In this document: piece by piece, positions 23,486 through 33,454 of the stretch
How the letters are laid out: each line of letters starts with the position of its first letter
Position numbering within the stretch: the stretch's first letter is position 1
Origin: Gigaspora margarita
Taxonomy: Eukaryota; Glomeromycota; Glomeromycetes; Diversisporales; Gigasporaceae
Length of the DNA: 64,000 nt
Direction: 5' to 3'
NCBI GenBank assembly: GCA_009809945.1
Contig: WTPW01000320.1
Span: 283,444 to 347,443 of the forward strand
Translations under genes and position numbers: made by a program
Notes under the pieces: generated by a model
Database searches by the model: none
What the model was told of the DNA's origin: nothing
What the model saw: the letters and a program-made list of their open reading frames with translations, nothing else

Positions 23486-23650
23486 CACATTTCAAATATA
23501 ACATTTGAAAAATTACCCTGTTACCATTTTTTCAAATATACTCATTTTGCTCATTACCCGTTTTCAAATATAACCTTTTTACCCAATACCTACTTTTCAA
23601 ATATAACCTTTTTAAAAAAACGGCCCTTTGTTAGCGATTTTTCAAATATG
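23486..23650. repeat. 'TTTCAAATATAAC' short repeat cluster
   Basis: Five occurrences of TTTCAAATATAAC or a one-base variant in 165 bp (near 23488, 23531, 23562, 23595, 23640), spaced 31-45 bp. They are separated by 'ttacc'-containing linkers. This is a decayed tandem repeat with a unit of about 35 bp. Confidence 0.6.
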
Positions 23651-24075
23651 ATTTTACTTAGATTGTTTGGGGTTCTTGCTAACCCATCTTGTATCACTGG
23701 AACAGTCCTAGTACTCGGTCAGTCAGACAGTTCTGAATGCTTATCTGTTGTCCTTAGGACCCAGCCAGGTAATCCTGGTCCTGTTATCCTCAGAGAAAAC
23801 TTGGTAGAGTGGTACCTGTCCCACCAGGTATTCACTAGCTTTACTTATTTGTGCTGGTAATACAAACTCCTAAAAAGACAACTACTAATCAGTGAAATCA
23901 AATTTTGATCATTCCAGATTAGCCCGACATGAATTCTGAACATGTGCAAAAGAAGAAAAAAGCAAAAATATGCTAAAACTAGTGTTTAAATCGACCTTTA
24001 TGCACTAATTAAAAATGTTGGAGACGAAATTTTACATAAGGAAGATTAAGATATTATGACAAAGTTAAATATATT
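23650..24075. other. GC-richer unassigned block and spacer
   Basis: 23650-23870 is unusually GC-rich for the window ('ctaggaccc agccaggtaat' type words). It includes 'TTTACTTATTTGTGCTGGTAAT' near 23840, split in evidence because its inverse lies near 25718-25740. A plus-strand frame is open here but has no domain. Possibly the end of a larger composite repeat spanning 23.8-25.75 kb. Confidence 0.35.
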
Positions 24076-24076
24076 A

Positions 24077-25057
24077 CAGTGGCCTACCATAATATTGTGG
24101 ACACTTTTAAAAAATTTATATAGAGCTAAATTTATAAGATATTAAGCTAAAAATAAAAATATAAATTTATTAAATCTATATCTTTCAAATAAAAAAAAAT
24201 CAAAAAATTCTATGCTGTACTTTTTAAAATAATTAATAATTTTAATTTTTTGCAATGTTATACAATCACGAAAATTATAATATTAAAAAAATGATTAAAA
24301 TAATATGTATATAGTAAAAGTAAAATTTTTATTAAGTTAATTAAATTTCAAAATTAAGTAAAAATTATTCAGTATAACAAATTATATATAATTCCAAATT
24401 TTTATAAAATTTTAAAAAATATTAAGCTAGTTATTACTTTTAAATCTTAGAATTAAAATTACTAAATTAAAATTAAAAATTACTAAATATAGTAATTTAT
24501 TACTATATATAGTAATTTAGTAAATAAATTTTTAAAAATTATAAAGCTTTCAAAATACAGTTAGACCTCCCTAAATGCAACCCCTCTAAATGCAACACCT
24601 CTCTAAATGCAACCTTAAATTCTGGCCCAAATATATTGCTAACCTCTATAAATACAATTTTTCTTATTGTTCTCTAAATGCAATCCATTAAAAGTTTGGC
24701 CCAACAACTTGTATTTAGAGAGGTTTGACTATATATACAATTTGTTATGCTAAATACTTTTATTTAAAAAAAATTGCTAGTTTATTTTATAAAAAATCAA
24801 GTTTATATATTACTATATTTAGTAATTTGTACTACTATAAGAATATATTAAAAATTAGCAAATCGCAAAAATAAAAAAATCTAAAATTTACTAAAATCTG
24901 ATTATTTTAAAAAATATTGCATAGAATTTTATAAACTTTTTTTATTTAAAAGATATAGATTTAATGCATTTATATTTTTATTTTTAGCTTAATATCTTAT
25001 AAATTTAGCTCTATATAAATTTTTAAAAAGTGTCCACAATATTATGGTAGGCCACTA
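24077..25057. mobile_element. 981-bp TIR element 'CAGTGGCCTACCATAATATT'
   Basis: Left 'CAGTGGCCTACCATAATATT' plus 'GTGGACA' is inverted at right as 'TGTCCACAATATTATGGTAG' plus 'GCCACTA'. The inverted match continues inward for about 125 bp through 'GAGCTAAATTTATAAGATAT'. TA lies outside each end. The interior is AT-rich, carries the MITE at 24558-24731, and has no transposase frame. A second, interrupted copy of its right half is at 48236-49011. Confidence 0.8.
24558..24731. mobile_element. 174-bp MITE, inverted copy 2 of the 22207 element, nested
   Basis: Near-identical to 22207-22379 in reverse orientation. It starts 'CAGTTAGACCTCCCTAAATG' and ends 'TTTAGAGAGGTTTGACTA', with TA on both sides. 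It sits inside the 24077-25057 element, so it inserted later. Confidence 0.85.
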
Positions 25058-25065
25058 TAGATCAT

Positions 25066-25570
25066 ATCACATGATACATTTATCAAAATTGAATGATTTT
25101 GGTATCATCTAATTCATCTTATTGAGCTGAGTTGAATGATACCAAAATTATTTAACTCAGATTATTGGATCACAAAATATTTATAGTTGAATTGTTTCTA
25201 AATAAATAAGAAAATTTTGGCTATTGACATATTGTAATGAATTGGGATTACCTTGTAATCATGTGACCCCAATCAGATAAAACCTATACTATTCGATCCT
25301 ACTCTATGAGAGGAATCAAATAGTATAAATTTCGCCTAATTTGATCACTGGATCACAAGATATCCTAATTTGTTATAATATCCTTAGCTATTATATTCTA
25401 TATATTATGTTAAAGGAAATATTATGATGAATCAGAATTATCTCATGATCCTTAATTAGAAATGAACAAATTGAGTACCATTCAATTTATCACAGTGAGA
25501 TGAATCGAATGGTATACAAATCATTCAATTCTGACTGTTGAATCATAAGATATACCAAATTCGTCACAAT
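25066..25570. repeat. Three hairpin units of the 'CCATTCAATTCATCTC' family in tandem
   Basis: Three imperfect palindromes are centred near 25115, 25300 and 25495. Each has arms 'ATACYATTCGATTYATCTC' and its inverse, flanked by 'GATCACAAGATAT'-type ends. The cleanest relative is at 47948-48068, and a decayed pair is at 56110-56400. Non-coding; probably a MITE family that accumulates in clusters. Confidence 0.6.
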
Positions 25571-26360
25571 ACCCACTTCGTCATAATACCTTAATCCCCC
25601 TTATAATAGGTAACTATCTATAGCTATACTTTCTAAAGCTAACCTTATTATCCTAACTTTGCATTTTTCATACTTTGTTTATTTACCAAATTAAATTTCT
25701 TTTTTGGGTTGCATTACTGGCACAAATAAGTAAATTTGGTATTCATCTACACTTCAGTAACAACATACTCACCGAAGCTTGCACTTGGAGTTAGGGCTAA
25801 CCATTAAACCCCTACTATAATATTGTTAACTGATATTCTTTTATGCTTGTAGAAATATTTCAACATTTGATATTTAGGCTGCTGAAAAGTCTAAACATTG
25901 CCAAAATCCTAAATTATGCTAAAATGTATAAATAATGTCAAAATGTCTAAATAATGTTGAAATCTAAATTAATAAATATATATGAAAAATATAGAGAATT
26001 AGAGCTGTTAATCAGTCTGACTAAAACCGCTGGTTCTTCGGTCCTCCTTAGAATTGTCTTTTTATAGGACAGACCAAAAGACTATTAGTCCAAATATAGT
26101 TATCTTTAAATTATTGTAATGAACATATGTAGCCTAATTTTTTGCGATATGCGAGGTTAATTTTTAGAGGCTTAGACAACAATAATAAATTTAAATATTT
26201 TAAATCAGAGTTTTTCTTATTTTAATATTTATTTTATTTTTTGTGAATTATTAATTTGTCTTTGCTTTCAAACTAAACATTAAATATTTTGGATAAATGA
26301 CAAATTAGTATTAGTGTTAGCAATTAAGGTTAGTTATTTTGGTTTGCTATCACTTGCCTT
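25571..26360. other. Unassigned spacer
   Basis: 25718-25740 holds 'CACAAATAAGTAAATTTGG', inverse of a word near 23840. 26000-26090 contains 'GGTCCTCC...GGACAGACC' words similar to a patch at 35370-35480 (decayed 'GGTCCAGTCTG' repeat). No gene recognised. Confidence 0.4.
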
Positions 26361-26399
26361 GGTAATGGCTAGCTCTATCTCCTGCTCACTATCCCTAGT

Positions 26400-26680
26400 C
26401 AGTTGTTGGGCTGTATGGCTGCAGTGGCAGTGCAAGGACCTATTAGTGAATAGTTAGGCTCTGCAGCTATAGTAGCAGCTAGTGAATTGACTCAACAAAA
26501 AAATCATTGATCGATGATTGATTAAAAAAATTTTTCAATGATCGATCAAAAATCGATTATTATATTTAATCGAGTATAATCAATCAAGCATATAAATTAT
26601 AAGCTCGAGCATATAAAATCGATCAATCATTGGGTAATCATTGATCGATTATCAAATTAAAAATTAGGCAGCTATGTAAC
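26400..26680. repeat. Single minisatellite unit plus 'GATCGAT' palindromic patch
   Basis: 'CAGTGGCAGTGCAAGGACCT' plus 'ATTAGTGAATAGTTAGGCTC' is one unit of the minisatellite amplified at 34750-35080. The adjoining 'TCATTGATCGATGATTGATT' patch (26500-26650) matches the GATCGAT-rich patch at 34605-34745. 'CTAGTGAATTGACTCAA' appears here and its inverse appears near 34740, so the block is in mirrored order there. Confidence 0.55.
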
Positions 26681-27231
26681 CTTCGTAGACATCCCTGCTT
26701 TGTGTACTCAATAATCATCATGTCACAGACAAATATTAGGGCCGTGCTGTGGGAATTCTAATACTTTCAATTTTCCTCTTTTTCTTAGTTAATTCAATAT
26801 TTATCAGTAATTAGCGGAATATAATTAGGATGACCAAGTGAGCTTGCCGTTGCAATGAAAAAAAAAGATAGTCGAGGCCATCTTTTTTCATCATAGAGTT
26901 GTGTATATTGGTTAAAATTTAAGAACCGTATTTCACACCTCAGTTAATTCGGTACTTCTATTGCCAGTGCTTTGGGTTGTAAACCAAACTTGTCTTTTTT
27001 TTCATCACTGTCTCCTGGTAAGCAAAACCTGCTTTTAATTTTTGGATATTCTTTGTAAATAATTTAGTGCGAATGATAAGGTCTTGAAATTTCTTTGAAG
27101 CCGTGCAGAATATTTAACTTTCAGGAGATATTTAGTTGTTTTTGAGATTATGGTGATTATGCTTTTTTTCTAACCTTGGTAGCAATTAATTCAGTTATTT
27201 GAATGTTAACTATTTATGCACAATTTTGTTT
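26681..27231. other. Unassigned spacer
   Basis: A mixed-composition region with a short inverted pair 'AAAAAAAGATAG...GGCCATCTTTTTT' near 26856-26890. No coding frame of note. Confidence 0.4.
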
Positions 27232-27353
27232 ACTAGCTTATCACATCGAGGGGGATGCTTGAGAGCACCCATAGTTACGATAAAACCAGGAATAGAAACA
27301 TGTGAATAATGCTAGAGTGTTCTCAAGCAGCATGCTCGATGTAATTTGCTAGT
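27232..27353. mobile_element. 122-bp hairpin element ('ACTAGCTTATCACATCGAGG')
   Basis: Left 'ACTAGCTTATCACATCGAGG' plus 'GGGATGCTTGAGAGCAC' pairs with right 'GTGTTCTCAAGCAGCATGCT' plus 'CGATGTAATTTGCTAGT'. The TIR is imperfect over about 37 bp. Small non-coding MITE. Confidence 0.55.
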
Positions 27354-27379
27354 GATTGAGATAGTGCTCAACCATTATG

Positions 27380-28085
27380 GCATTATTAATTAGGCCATTT
27401 TTGGAGAATTGATAGTATGGATATTGAAGACCGATATCGTGGATGATAATATGATTGAAACATTGGGGTGTGTGGTCTACTAAGTAAATCAAAACTATAG
27501 ATCAGAATAGTGATCAAAATAGTGATCAATCACTTTTTATATACATTTTAAATATATATTAAAAGCAATAAAAAATCCTGATCACTATTCTGATCACTTT
27601 CCTGATCAATAAATTCAAAAAAAAATAAATATTTAATTTTTATATGGTACTACAGTAGTATCATATAAAATTAAATATTTATTTTTTTTGAATTTATTGA
27701 TCAGGAGAGCGATCAGAATAGTGATTGGGATTTTTTATTGCTTTTAATATATATTTAAAATATATATAAAAAGTGATCGATCACTATTTTGATCACTATT
27801 CTGATTACGAATTTCAAAAAAAAACTTCACTAATTAATTTTTATATGATACTACCACATAGTTTTGATTTACTTAGTTGAGTGCACACCCCACTGAAACA
27901 TGCCACGTATCTTCTTCAATGTGATTACATCTCGAAAAACTTACCAAAAGGCCACAGAATTTTTATATTAAAAAAGCTATAGTTAGATATTTAGAGCATG
28001 CTAACAAAAAGATAGAGTATTATCAAAAAAAAGGTCATGCTACCGAGGAATTGTTGGAACAGTTAAATTTGAAAGAGGTATAATT
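27380..28085 (+). pseudogene. Decayed reading frame split by a palindromic element
   Basis: When the element 27464-27893 and one copy of its flanking TGAAACAT are ignored, one plus-strand frame continues across the junction. It reads from '...WILKTDIVDDNMIETC' on the left to '...CHVSSSM', one stop, then 'LHLEKLTKRP' and 'YLEHANKKIEYYQKKGHATE' on the right, ending with a stop near 28083. The C-terminal 40 residues are charged and helix-prone. The family was not recognised. The in-frame TGA and the insertion make it non-functional. Confidence 0.4.
27464..27893. mobile_element. 430-bp near-perfect palindrome with 8-bp duplication TGAAACAT
   Basis: TGAAACAT flanks both sides (27456-27463, 27894-27901). 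Termini 'TGGGGTGTG...CTAAGTAAATCAAAACTA' and 'TAGTTTTGATTTACTTAGTTG...CACACCCCA' are inverted. The interior arms ('AGTGATCAATCACTTTTTAT' and inverse, 'TAAATATTTAATTTTTATAT' and inverse) meet at 'GGTACTACAGTAGTATC' near 27650. About 48 bases at the right (27811-27858) lack a partner on the left. An 8-bp duplication is typical of hAT-type transposition. Confidence 0.85.
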
Positions 28086-28596
28086 TATAATCATATTGGT
28101 GCTCAAGTATTACGATTAATTAAAATACTGATTGCAATTGATGCTTGTGCAAATATCTTTACTACCATTTATCGATTATGTTTTTACAAATCGAAAAATG
28201 AAAACGATAGATCAACGAAAGGAAAATGCAATCCACAACACTTCCAATTTCTGTTTCTCTTTCTTTTTGGGACCTCAATATCGCTAAGTATTTGCAACGC
28301 CTTCTTTAATTGCTCTTTATTTTTCCAACAATAATTTATTCATCTTTTTTTAAAAACTAATCCCCTGTTTTACTCAGTCTCCTTTTTTATAATTTATACG
28401 AACCAAAAACCTTTTTATTTGCGCGGCTAAGCTTTTTAGCATAAATAATAAGGTACCATAATAATTCATCAACGTAATAAATTATATGGAATATAATATA
28501 GTAATTCTTTTATTTAAAATATTCATATAGATGATAACCACAAAATTTTGTAATGAGTACAGAATTTGAAAAACGAAGTACTAAAAATTATAATTT
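28086..28596. other. Spacer between the split frame and the hAT gene
   Basis: No frame, TIR or RNA recognised. It would include the 3' end of the hAT element, but I could not identify a terminal repeat. Confidence 0.35.
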
Positions 28597-29539
28597 CTAA
28601 TTATAAAAATTATAATATTCACTATTTCTTTTAACAAAAAGAAGTTTATTAACTGTATCAGGCTTAAGCCTGTTTCTTTCATCCATTATTTGTTTACCTG
28701 CATTACTAAAAAGACGTTCACTAGGAACAGAAGTCGCAGGAATTTCTAAATATTTTTGAGATATTTTAAAAAGGATAGGAAAGTCTTTCTTATTATCTCT
28801 CCACCATTTAAATAGATTTTTATTACTATTAGCTTGTGGTGTCTGAAATCTATCAAGATAATTATTAATTTTATCATTAATAATCTCTTCTTCCTCTTCT
28901 TCTTCAAACAGACGTAATTTGAAATTGCTTATCATTTTTTCTTTAAGCTTATTTTTATTGTTAGGTTCTTGACTACTATTTAAAGATTCCTCATCTCTAA
29001 TATAGGTGTATTCCGATCTTAATAATCCGATTGCTCTTTCTTTATCGTCTTCTGACCATCCTTTCATTTTTTTGAATCTAGGATCTAAAATACTTGCAAA
29101 TAAGACAGAATCTGGTGGAGAATCAAAATAATGAAAAAGAGCATTGTAAATTGTATTTTTGACCAAATTAATAATTTTAGTAATATTTGGTCTATTAGTA
29201 CTATCAATTTCCTTCTCAGTTTCGTCTTCAGTCTCTTCTTCAGCATCGTCATCAGTCTCTTCCTCCTCCAGATTTAATTCTCATCTTATTGATCCAATAT
29301 CTAATATTTTTATTATTTTTAAATAATTAGTAATTAATAATTAAATTATTGCACGGGTCTTATGTGACAACGCGTGCTTTTTTATTTACTTATTGGCGGG
29401 ATTGTTACGTCAAAGTACTTTTCAAATTATTAAAAAATCCCTATTATATATAATACCCTCATAATTTTAAAGGCTTAGAATATATTGTATCCGGAGTACT
29501 AATAGAGATGGGCAAATTTGCATCGATTGCACGATTCCA

Positions 29540-29760
29540 GGTTAACTCCTTGAAGTCCATTTTTCTGAAATACCATTCGCCGAAGTCGTAATCTATTTTA
29601 TTAGCATTATTTCACTGATCTTATTTCATCTGCAATTATTTCATTGATAGCTCATTTCACTGACAAAAATTGCACTGACCCTAATGACAATTAGCAGAAT
29701 TAATTTGTCAGTGAAATGACGGTTATATAGATATGATCTTTGAATTTTTTTAACGCGTGT
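29540..29760. repeat. 'TTTCACTGAC' word cluster
   Basis: Words such as 'TATTTCACTGATC', 'CATTTCACTGACAA' and the inverse 'TTGTCAGTGAAATGAC' recur at 29608-29725, then at 29922-29957 and 30600-30635. They bracket the kinase relic on both sides, like the ends of a mobile unit. No clean target duplication was found. Confidence 0.45.
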
Positions 29761-29971
29761 ATACATATGAAGCACTAAGTTATAAAGTCTTACACATTGG
29801 AATACGATTTTTTAATCATTTCAGCATGTATAAATTCCACTTTTGAAAAATTTCCAGAGATGACATATAAATTTAAATCTGTTCTCCTATGTTGGGTGGT
29901 GCGATAATCACTTCCCCGACATGTCATTTCACAGACAATTATTTCACTGACAGTTATGTTTATTGTTTTAC

Positions 29972-30598
29972 ATATTGCATTCCATCTAACCAGATTGCAA
30001 AAAATCCATCACCAATATTTTGAATATTGCTTAATTTATTAAAAGGAATCCATTCGATTGCATCTTTATAAGACATGGATTTAAGTTAAAATTCTTTAAT
30101 GCAATCATCGACATCCTTCTTTCCACTTGTCCAGCCTTGTATTGTTTTCAGAGGGTCACATGTTTGACACCAAGCTCTAGATGTGTTATGTCAGTTGCAA
30201 TTGACATATTTTCCATATTTTTTATTTCTTTTAGAACCAAATTGATCAAAAACTATCATATACTCATTTGTAGTTATGTTTCGAGTTAATCCATAAACAC
30301 TTCTACTCTCTAATCGCATATAATTTTTAAACTTACAAATATAAATAAAAATTTATGTAAGTATGGTTTCAATTAAATAAACTATTAGATGTAATAAATA
30401 ATACAATCTTACTTCTTTTAATGTATCTAATAAATTTGGTGAATTAGTTAATATTTTAAGATCTACTAGGCATGATGATGTACGTAACTGTTTATATCTA
30501 TATCTGTCTTTTGCTTCTTTATTATAATTTACGCATCGTATTCCATCTAACCAGATTGCAAAAAATCTTGTTGGTAAATAAATGTCACGAAAAAACAT
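29972..30598 (-). pseudogene. Relic of the expanded Rhizophagus protein-kinase family, tandem and permuted
   Basis: Minus strand. 30590-30413 encodes an early kinase lobe ('AIWLDGIRCVNYNKEAKD', 'VDLKILTNSPNLLDTLKE'). 30332-30412 is an 81-bp intron (GTAAG...AG). 30331-30220 continues the lobe ('YGLTRNITTNEYMIVFD'). Instead of the rest of the kinase, the sequence then gives the family's N-terminal leader ('RAWCQTCDP', 'GWTSGKKDVDDCIKEF', 'DAIEWIPFNKLSNI') and a second 'FFAIWLDG' start. So the order is lobe, leader, lobe start: a piece of a head-to-tail array. Such proteins phosphorylate Ser/Thr/Tyr when whole. Here the catalytic loop is absent, the Gly-rich loop is lost ('GDGFFAIW'), and there are two in-frame stops. 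Not functional. Confidence 0.75.
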
Positions 30599-30665
30599 CG
30601 TCGGTGAAATAAGGTGTCAGTGAAATGACACGTATTCATACCCCAGATAGGAACCAACTTATAAT

Positions 30666-30910
30666 CTTGCTGTTCTGATTCCGAATTGGGCTACCCATCT
30701 TTGAAATTCTTGAACAGAGTATCCGGCTTGAAAATTAGTAAGGTTAGAGTTAGGGCTAGCATATTATGAGCGATTTTTACACTATTCGATTCCTCTCAGA
30801 GAAAAATCGAATAGAGCATATTAGTTTAATCATAATTTTTAAGCCGGATACATACCCTGTTTGAGAATTCCAAAACGAGATAGCCAGATTCTAAATCAGA
30901 ATTCTGGAGT
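30666..30910. mobile_element. 245-bp hairpin element inside the hAT gap
   Basis: Left 'TTCTGATTCCGAATTGGGCT', 'TTGAACAGAGTATCCGGCTT' pairs with right 'AAGCCGGATACATACCCTGT', 'AGCCAGATTCTAAATCAGAA'. The centre is the perfect inverted pair 'CTATTCGATT' / 'AATCGAATAG' (30781-30813). The centre resembles that of the hairpin family at 25066-25570 and 47948-48068. Confidence 0.6.
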
Positions 30911-32815
30911 ACAAAATTTATTTTAATTGTAATGCCTTGGCAGTATTTATATAGTACAGTACATACCTCTATACTAACTATAGTATATATGTCTACATAC
31001 AGTAATTTGAAAAGCATGATGGTAATAACTATCGCATGAAATTGAATTAAAATGAAATGTTTAGCCTTCTAAAACTACCTATACATAAATTCGACTCTAA
31101 AACTAATCTTTAACCTTAACCTCTAGCCCTAAAAAAATACGGCTCAAAAAAATTTTATTTTTCGATGGTTTGTCAATTTTTTACCAACATATACACTTTA
31201 ATCTGATTTCGTACAATAACTGTTTCTATATTAATAAAAGAATAAAAATACCTTCATTATTCTCTTCTTCGAGTACAATATAGTCATATTTTAAAACTTG
31301 TATATTAGGATATATTAGTGACAACATGCAATACTTTTGGCCACCAAGCCATTCTGTTGCTTCTTCGATTGGTTTGAAAAGTTCATGTAAACGATCAAGC
31401 AAGTCCCATTTCCAATATTTCAAGAACCGTTTTTTTAATATCTTGTGATCTTTTTTTGCTTCTTTATTAGTTTCTAAAGAAAGCTTAAAAATAACATGCT
31501 TTGGAATCTTTCGATTCTTTTAAGCACTTCCAAGAAGCCAAAGAAGATCCCCACTGAGTATTACATTCATTGATAGTTCTTACGATTTTTAAAGGAACAT
31601 AAATTGCTGCTTCACCTTTTTCATTATCTGAAGTTAGATCTGATAAATTTGGATTAGATGGACCTTGATCAGCTGAAGCTGCAATTGAACTATTTGGTAC
31701 ATCTTGATTAACTTCTGGATCTTCGTATCTTGATAATAATTGATGTTGCGCTTCTTCTAATCTCTCATTTTGTTTAGGAGAATTAAAAAAACTACTTAAT
31801 TTTTGGTATCTTTTTATATATGGTTTGATTTTTTTTAATGCTTTATTTGCACATAATTGAAGAGTATGTGCTGAGTATAGTACATGCTCAACATTTTTCA
31901 ACTCACGAATCGCCTTTACCATATTGAGCCACTAATGGTAACTGCTACTTTAACTTTATTAATTAAACTGAAAGATGTAATTTTAGAAATAATAGTATTA
32001 CGAATGCGATCACCAGTGTGAGGTTATTTAAAAGGTTCAATACAAATAAGTATATCGTATAGCTCCATATTATTATTTAACCAATGACAGGTTATTCCGA
32101 TATACCCATCTTTCGCACATGACGTCCAGAGATCTGTCATTATAGCTGCGTTATTACAGGATTCACTAATTAATTCTTTTATTGCCTGAAATATTTCGTG
32201 ATACCCAATATTTAAAATTTTTTTAATAGTTCTATAACATGGTAAACGAAATGCTGGATCAAATTTTTTCATCATTTTTTGAAATCCTAACCCATTTGCT
32301 GCATTAAAAGTTTGGGAATCGATTATTATCCAGTCTGTAACAGCACATTGTAATTCATTTTGTTTTGCTTCTTTATGCGGGGTTACTTTCTTTAATTAAT
32401 TATCAATTTTTATTTGTTTCTAAAAAAATAAAAATATGTATTAGTAAAAATATTAATTAATATAAAAATAAAACTTATTAAAATTATAAGTTAAATTTTG
32501 CTTACTGATTTCTCTTCATATTTTTTTATGAACGGATCCCAAATAATGATTCATACTGCTAGTTTGAGAATTATAAACGCAATTCCATCCGCATTCTATT
32601 GCTTCATCCTGGTTTATAATATATCTACAGTAAGCACGGCCATTAGTTTTTACCCCAAAGTGCTTCCAAACCCAACTAGTTTTATTATTTCCGATATCAA
32701 TCCATTGACGCTCTTCTGAGAGTAAATCATTATTATTATTACAAATTTTTTTACTTTTTGCTAAGAGGATAGTGTCAAATTCTTGTGCTTTTTTAAATTA
32801 GACATTTTTAAAGCA

Positions 32816-33097
32816 CTAAATACCAGTTTAAAAATTGGATTCAGGATTTATATACACTATATTTCTAGTTAATGGTAGGGTAACAAATTAAAAAAATAGT
32901 GCAGCGTATGCTCACAACACCTTGCAAGTAAAGCTCCTTAACTTGATTGATAATTATAATAACACAAGATGGGCGGTGAAAGTTTAATTTAATGCACTGC
33001 TTGTTTTAGAAATCATAACAAGATAAAAAGGGCATTATACATAAAAAAAAATTTTCAACTACGTACGTACAGTACGTACATTATGGGAAAATAATTC
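32816..33097. other. Spacer upstream of the hAT gene
   Basis: Would contain the 5' end of the hAT element. No terminal inverted repeat identified. Contains 'acgtacgtacagtacgtac' near 33061-33080. Confidence 0.35.
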
Positions 33098-33400
33098 AGA
33101 CTCGCATCTAACCTTTTCCTCCTTTGGTAAAACCTCGCCATTTTAAGGAGCTGAAGAACTTTACAAAGATGCTTAAGAAAATTGTCAAGGTAACTTTGAT
33201 AATGACGAAAAAAGACGCATTCTTAAAACATTTAGCAATTAGATAAACGAAAAGGTGAGCTAAGGTAGTATGGGAAACTTCAGAAATATTTGAGCTCGCA
33301 TCGACCTAAAAAAGCAAGAAAAATTAGCCCGAAGAATTAGAAAAAATCAGAGCCAAATTCGCAGTAAATGCAGATCCTTTAAAATTTTTAATTAACCTGC
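33098..33400 (+). pseudogene. Decayed reading frame, about 95 codons with about five stops
   Basis: One plus-strand frame stays coherent for about 300 bp: 'DSHLTFSSFGKTSPF', stop, 'GAEELYKDA', stop, 'ENCQGNFDNDEKRRILKTF', stop, 'INEKVS', stop, 'GSMGNFRNI', stop, 'ARIDLKKQEKLARRIRKNQ'. The composition (charged, Lys/Arg-rich) is protein-like. The stops could come from CAA, CAG or CGA codons by C-to-T change. No family recognised; no intact copy in the window for comparison. Confidence 0.4.
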
Positions 33401-33454
33401 TGAAAAATGAATCATATTTGGCTGGGTAGCATCTAATACATAAAGTATTTATGT

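Larger units (their letters stand above)
29280..31251 (-). other. 1.97-kb intron-like gap in the hAT gene carrying nested insertions
   Basis: On the minus strand the hAT frame stops at '...LEEENNE' with 'GTATTT' at 31251. It resumes after an 'AG' at 29280-29281 with '...LNLEEEETDDD'. Joining at these points keeps the reading frame, so this is either a real intron swollen by insertions or a lucky insertion site. Contents: the kinase relic (29972-30598), repeated 'TTTCACTGAC' words, and a 245-bp hairpin element (30666-30910). Confidence 0.5.
28597..32815 (-). pseudogene. hAT-family transposase with BED zinc finger, decayed
   Basis: Read on the minus strand. 32790-32510: a BED-type zinc finger ('SWVWKHFGVKTNGRAYC', then 'SMNHYLGSVHKK'). 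32420-32505: an 86-bp intron (GTAAG...TTTAG). 32419-32024: the start of the RNase-H-like catalytic domain, with first Asp in 'AAIMTDLWTSC'. 32023-31485: 'HTLQLCANKAL' region. 31500-31252: 'EWLGGQKYCMLSLIYP', typical of the C-terminal part of the fold. Then a gap (29280-31251), an acidic Glu/Asp stretch, and the hATC dimerisation region 29180-28597 ('PATSVPSERLFSNAGK'). hAT transposases cut and paste their DNA. Here the second catalytic Asp ('TDNGSN' normally) reads 'TISGS' with a one-base loss near 31925. There are further frameshifts near 31500 and in an A-run near 32530. Dead copy. Terminal repeats were not found. Confidence 0.85.

Noticed and set aside
23158..23860. Open frames of up to 206 codons spanning the N gap
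   Set aside because: They consist of poly-Lys or poly-Phe from A/T homopolymers plus X residues across the gap; no domain and gap length is unknown.
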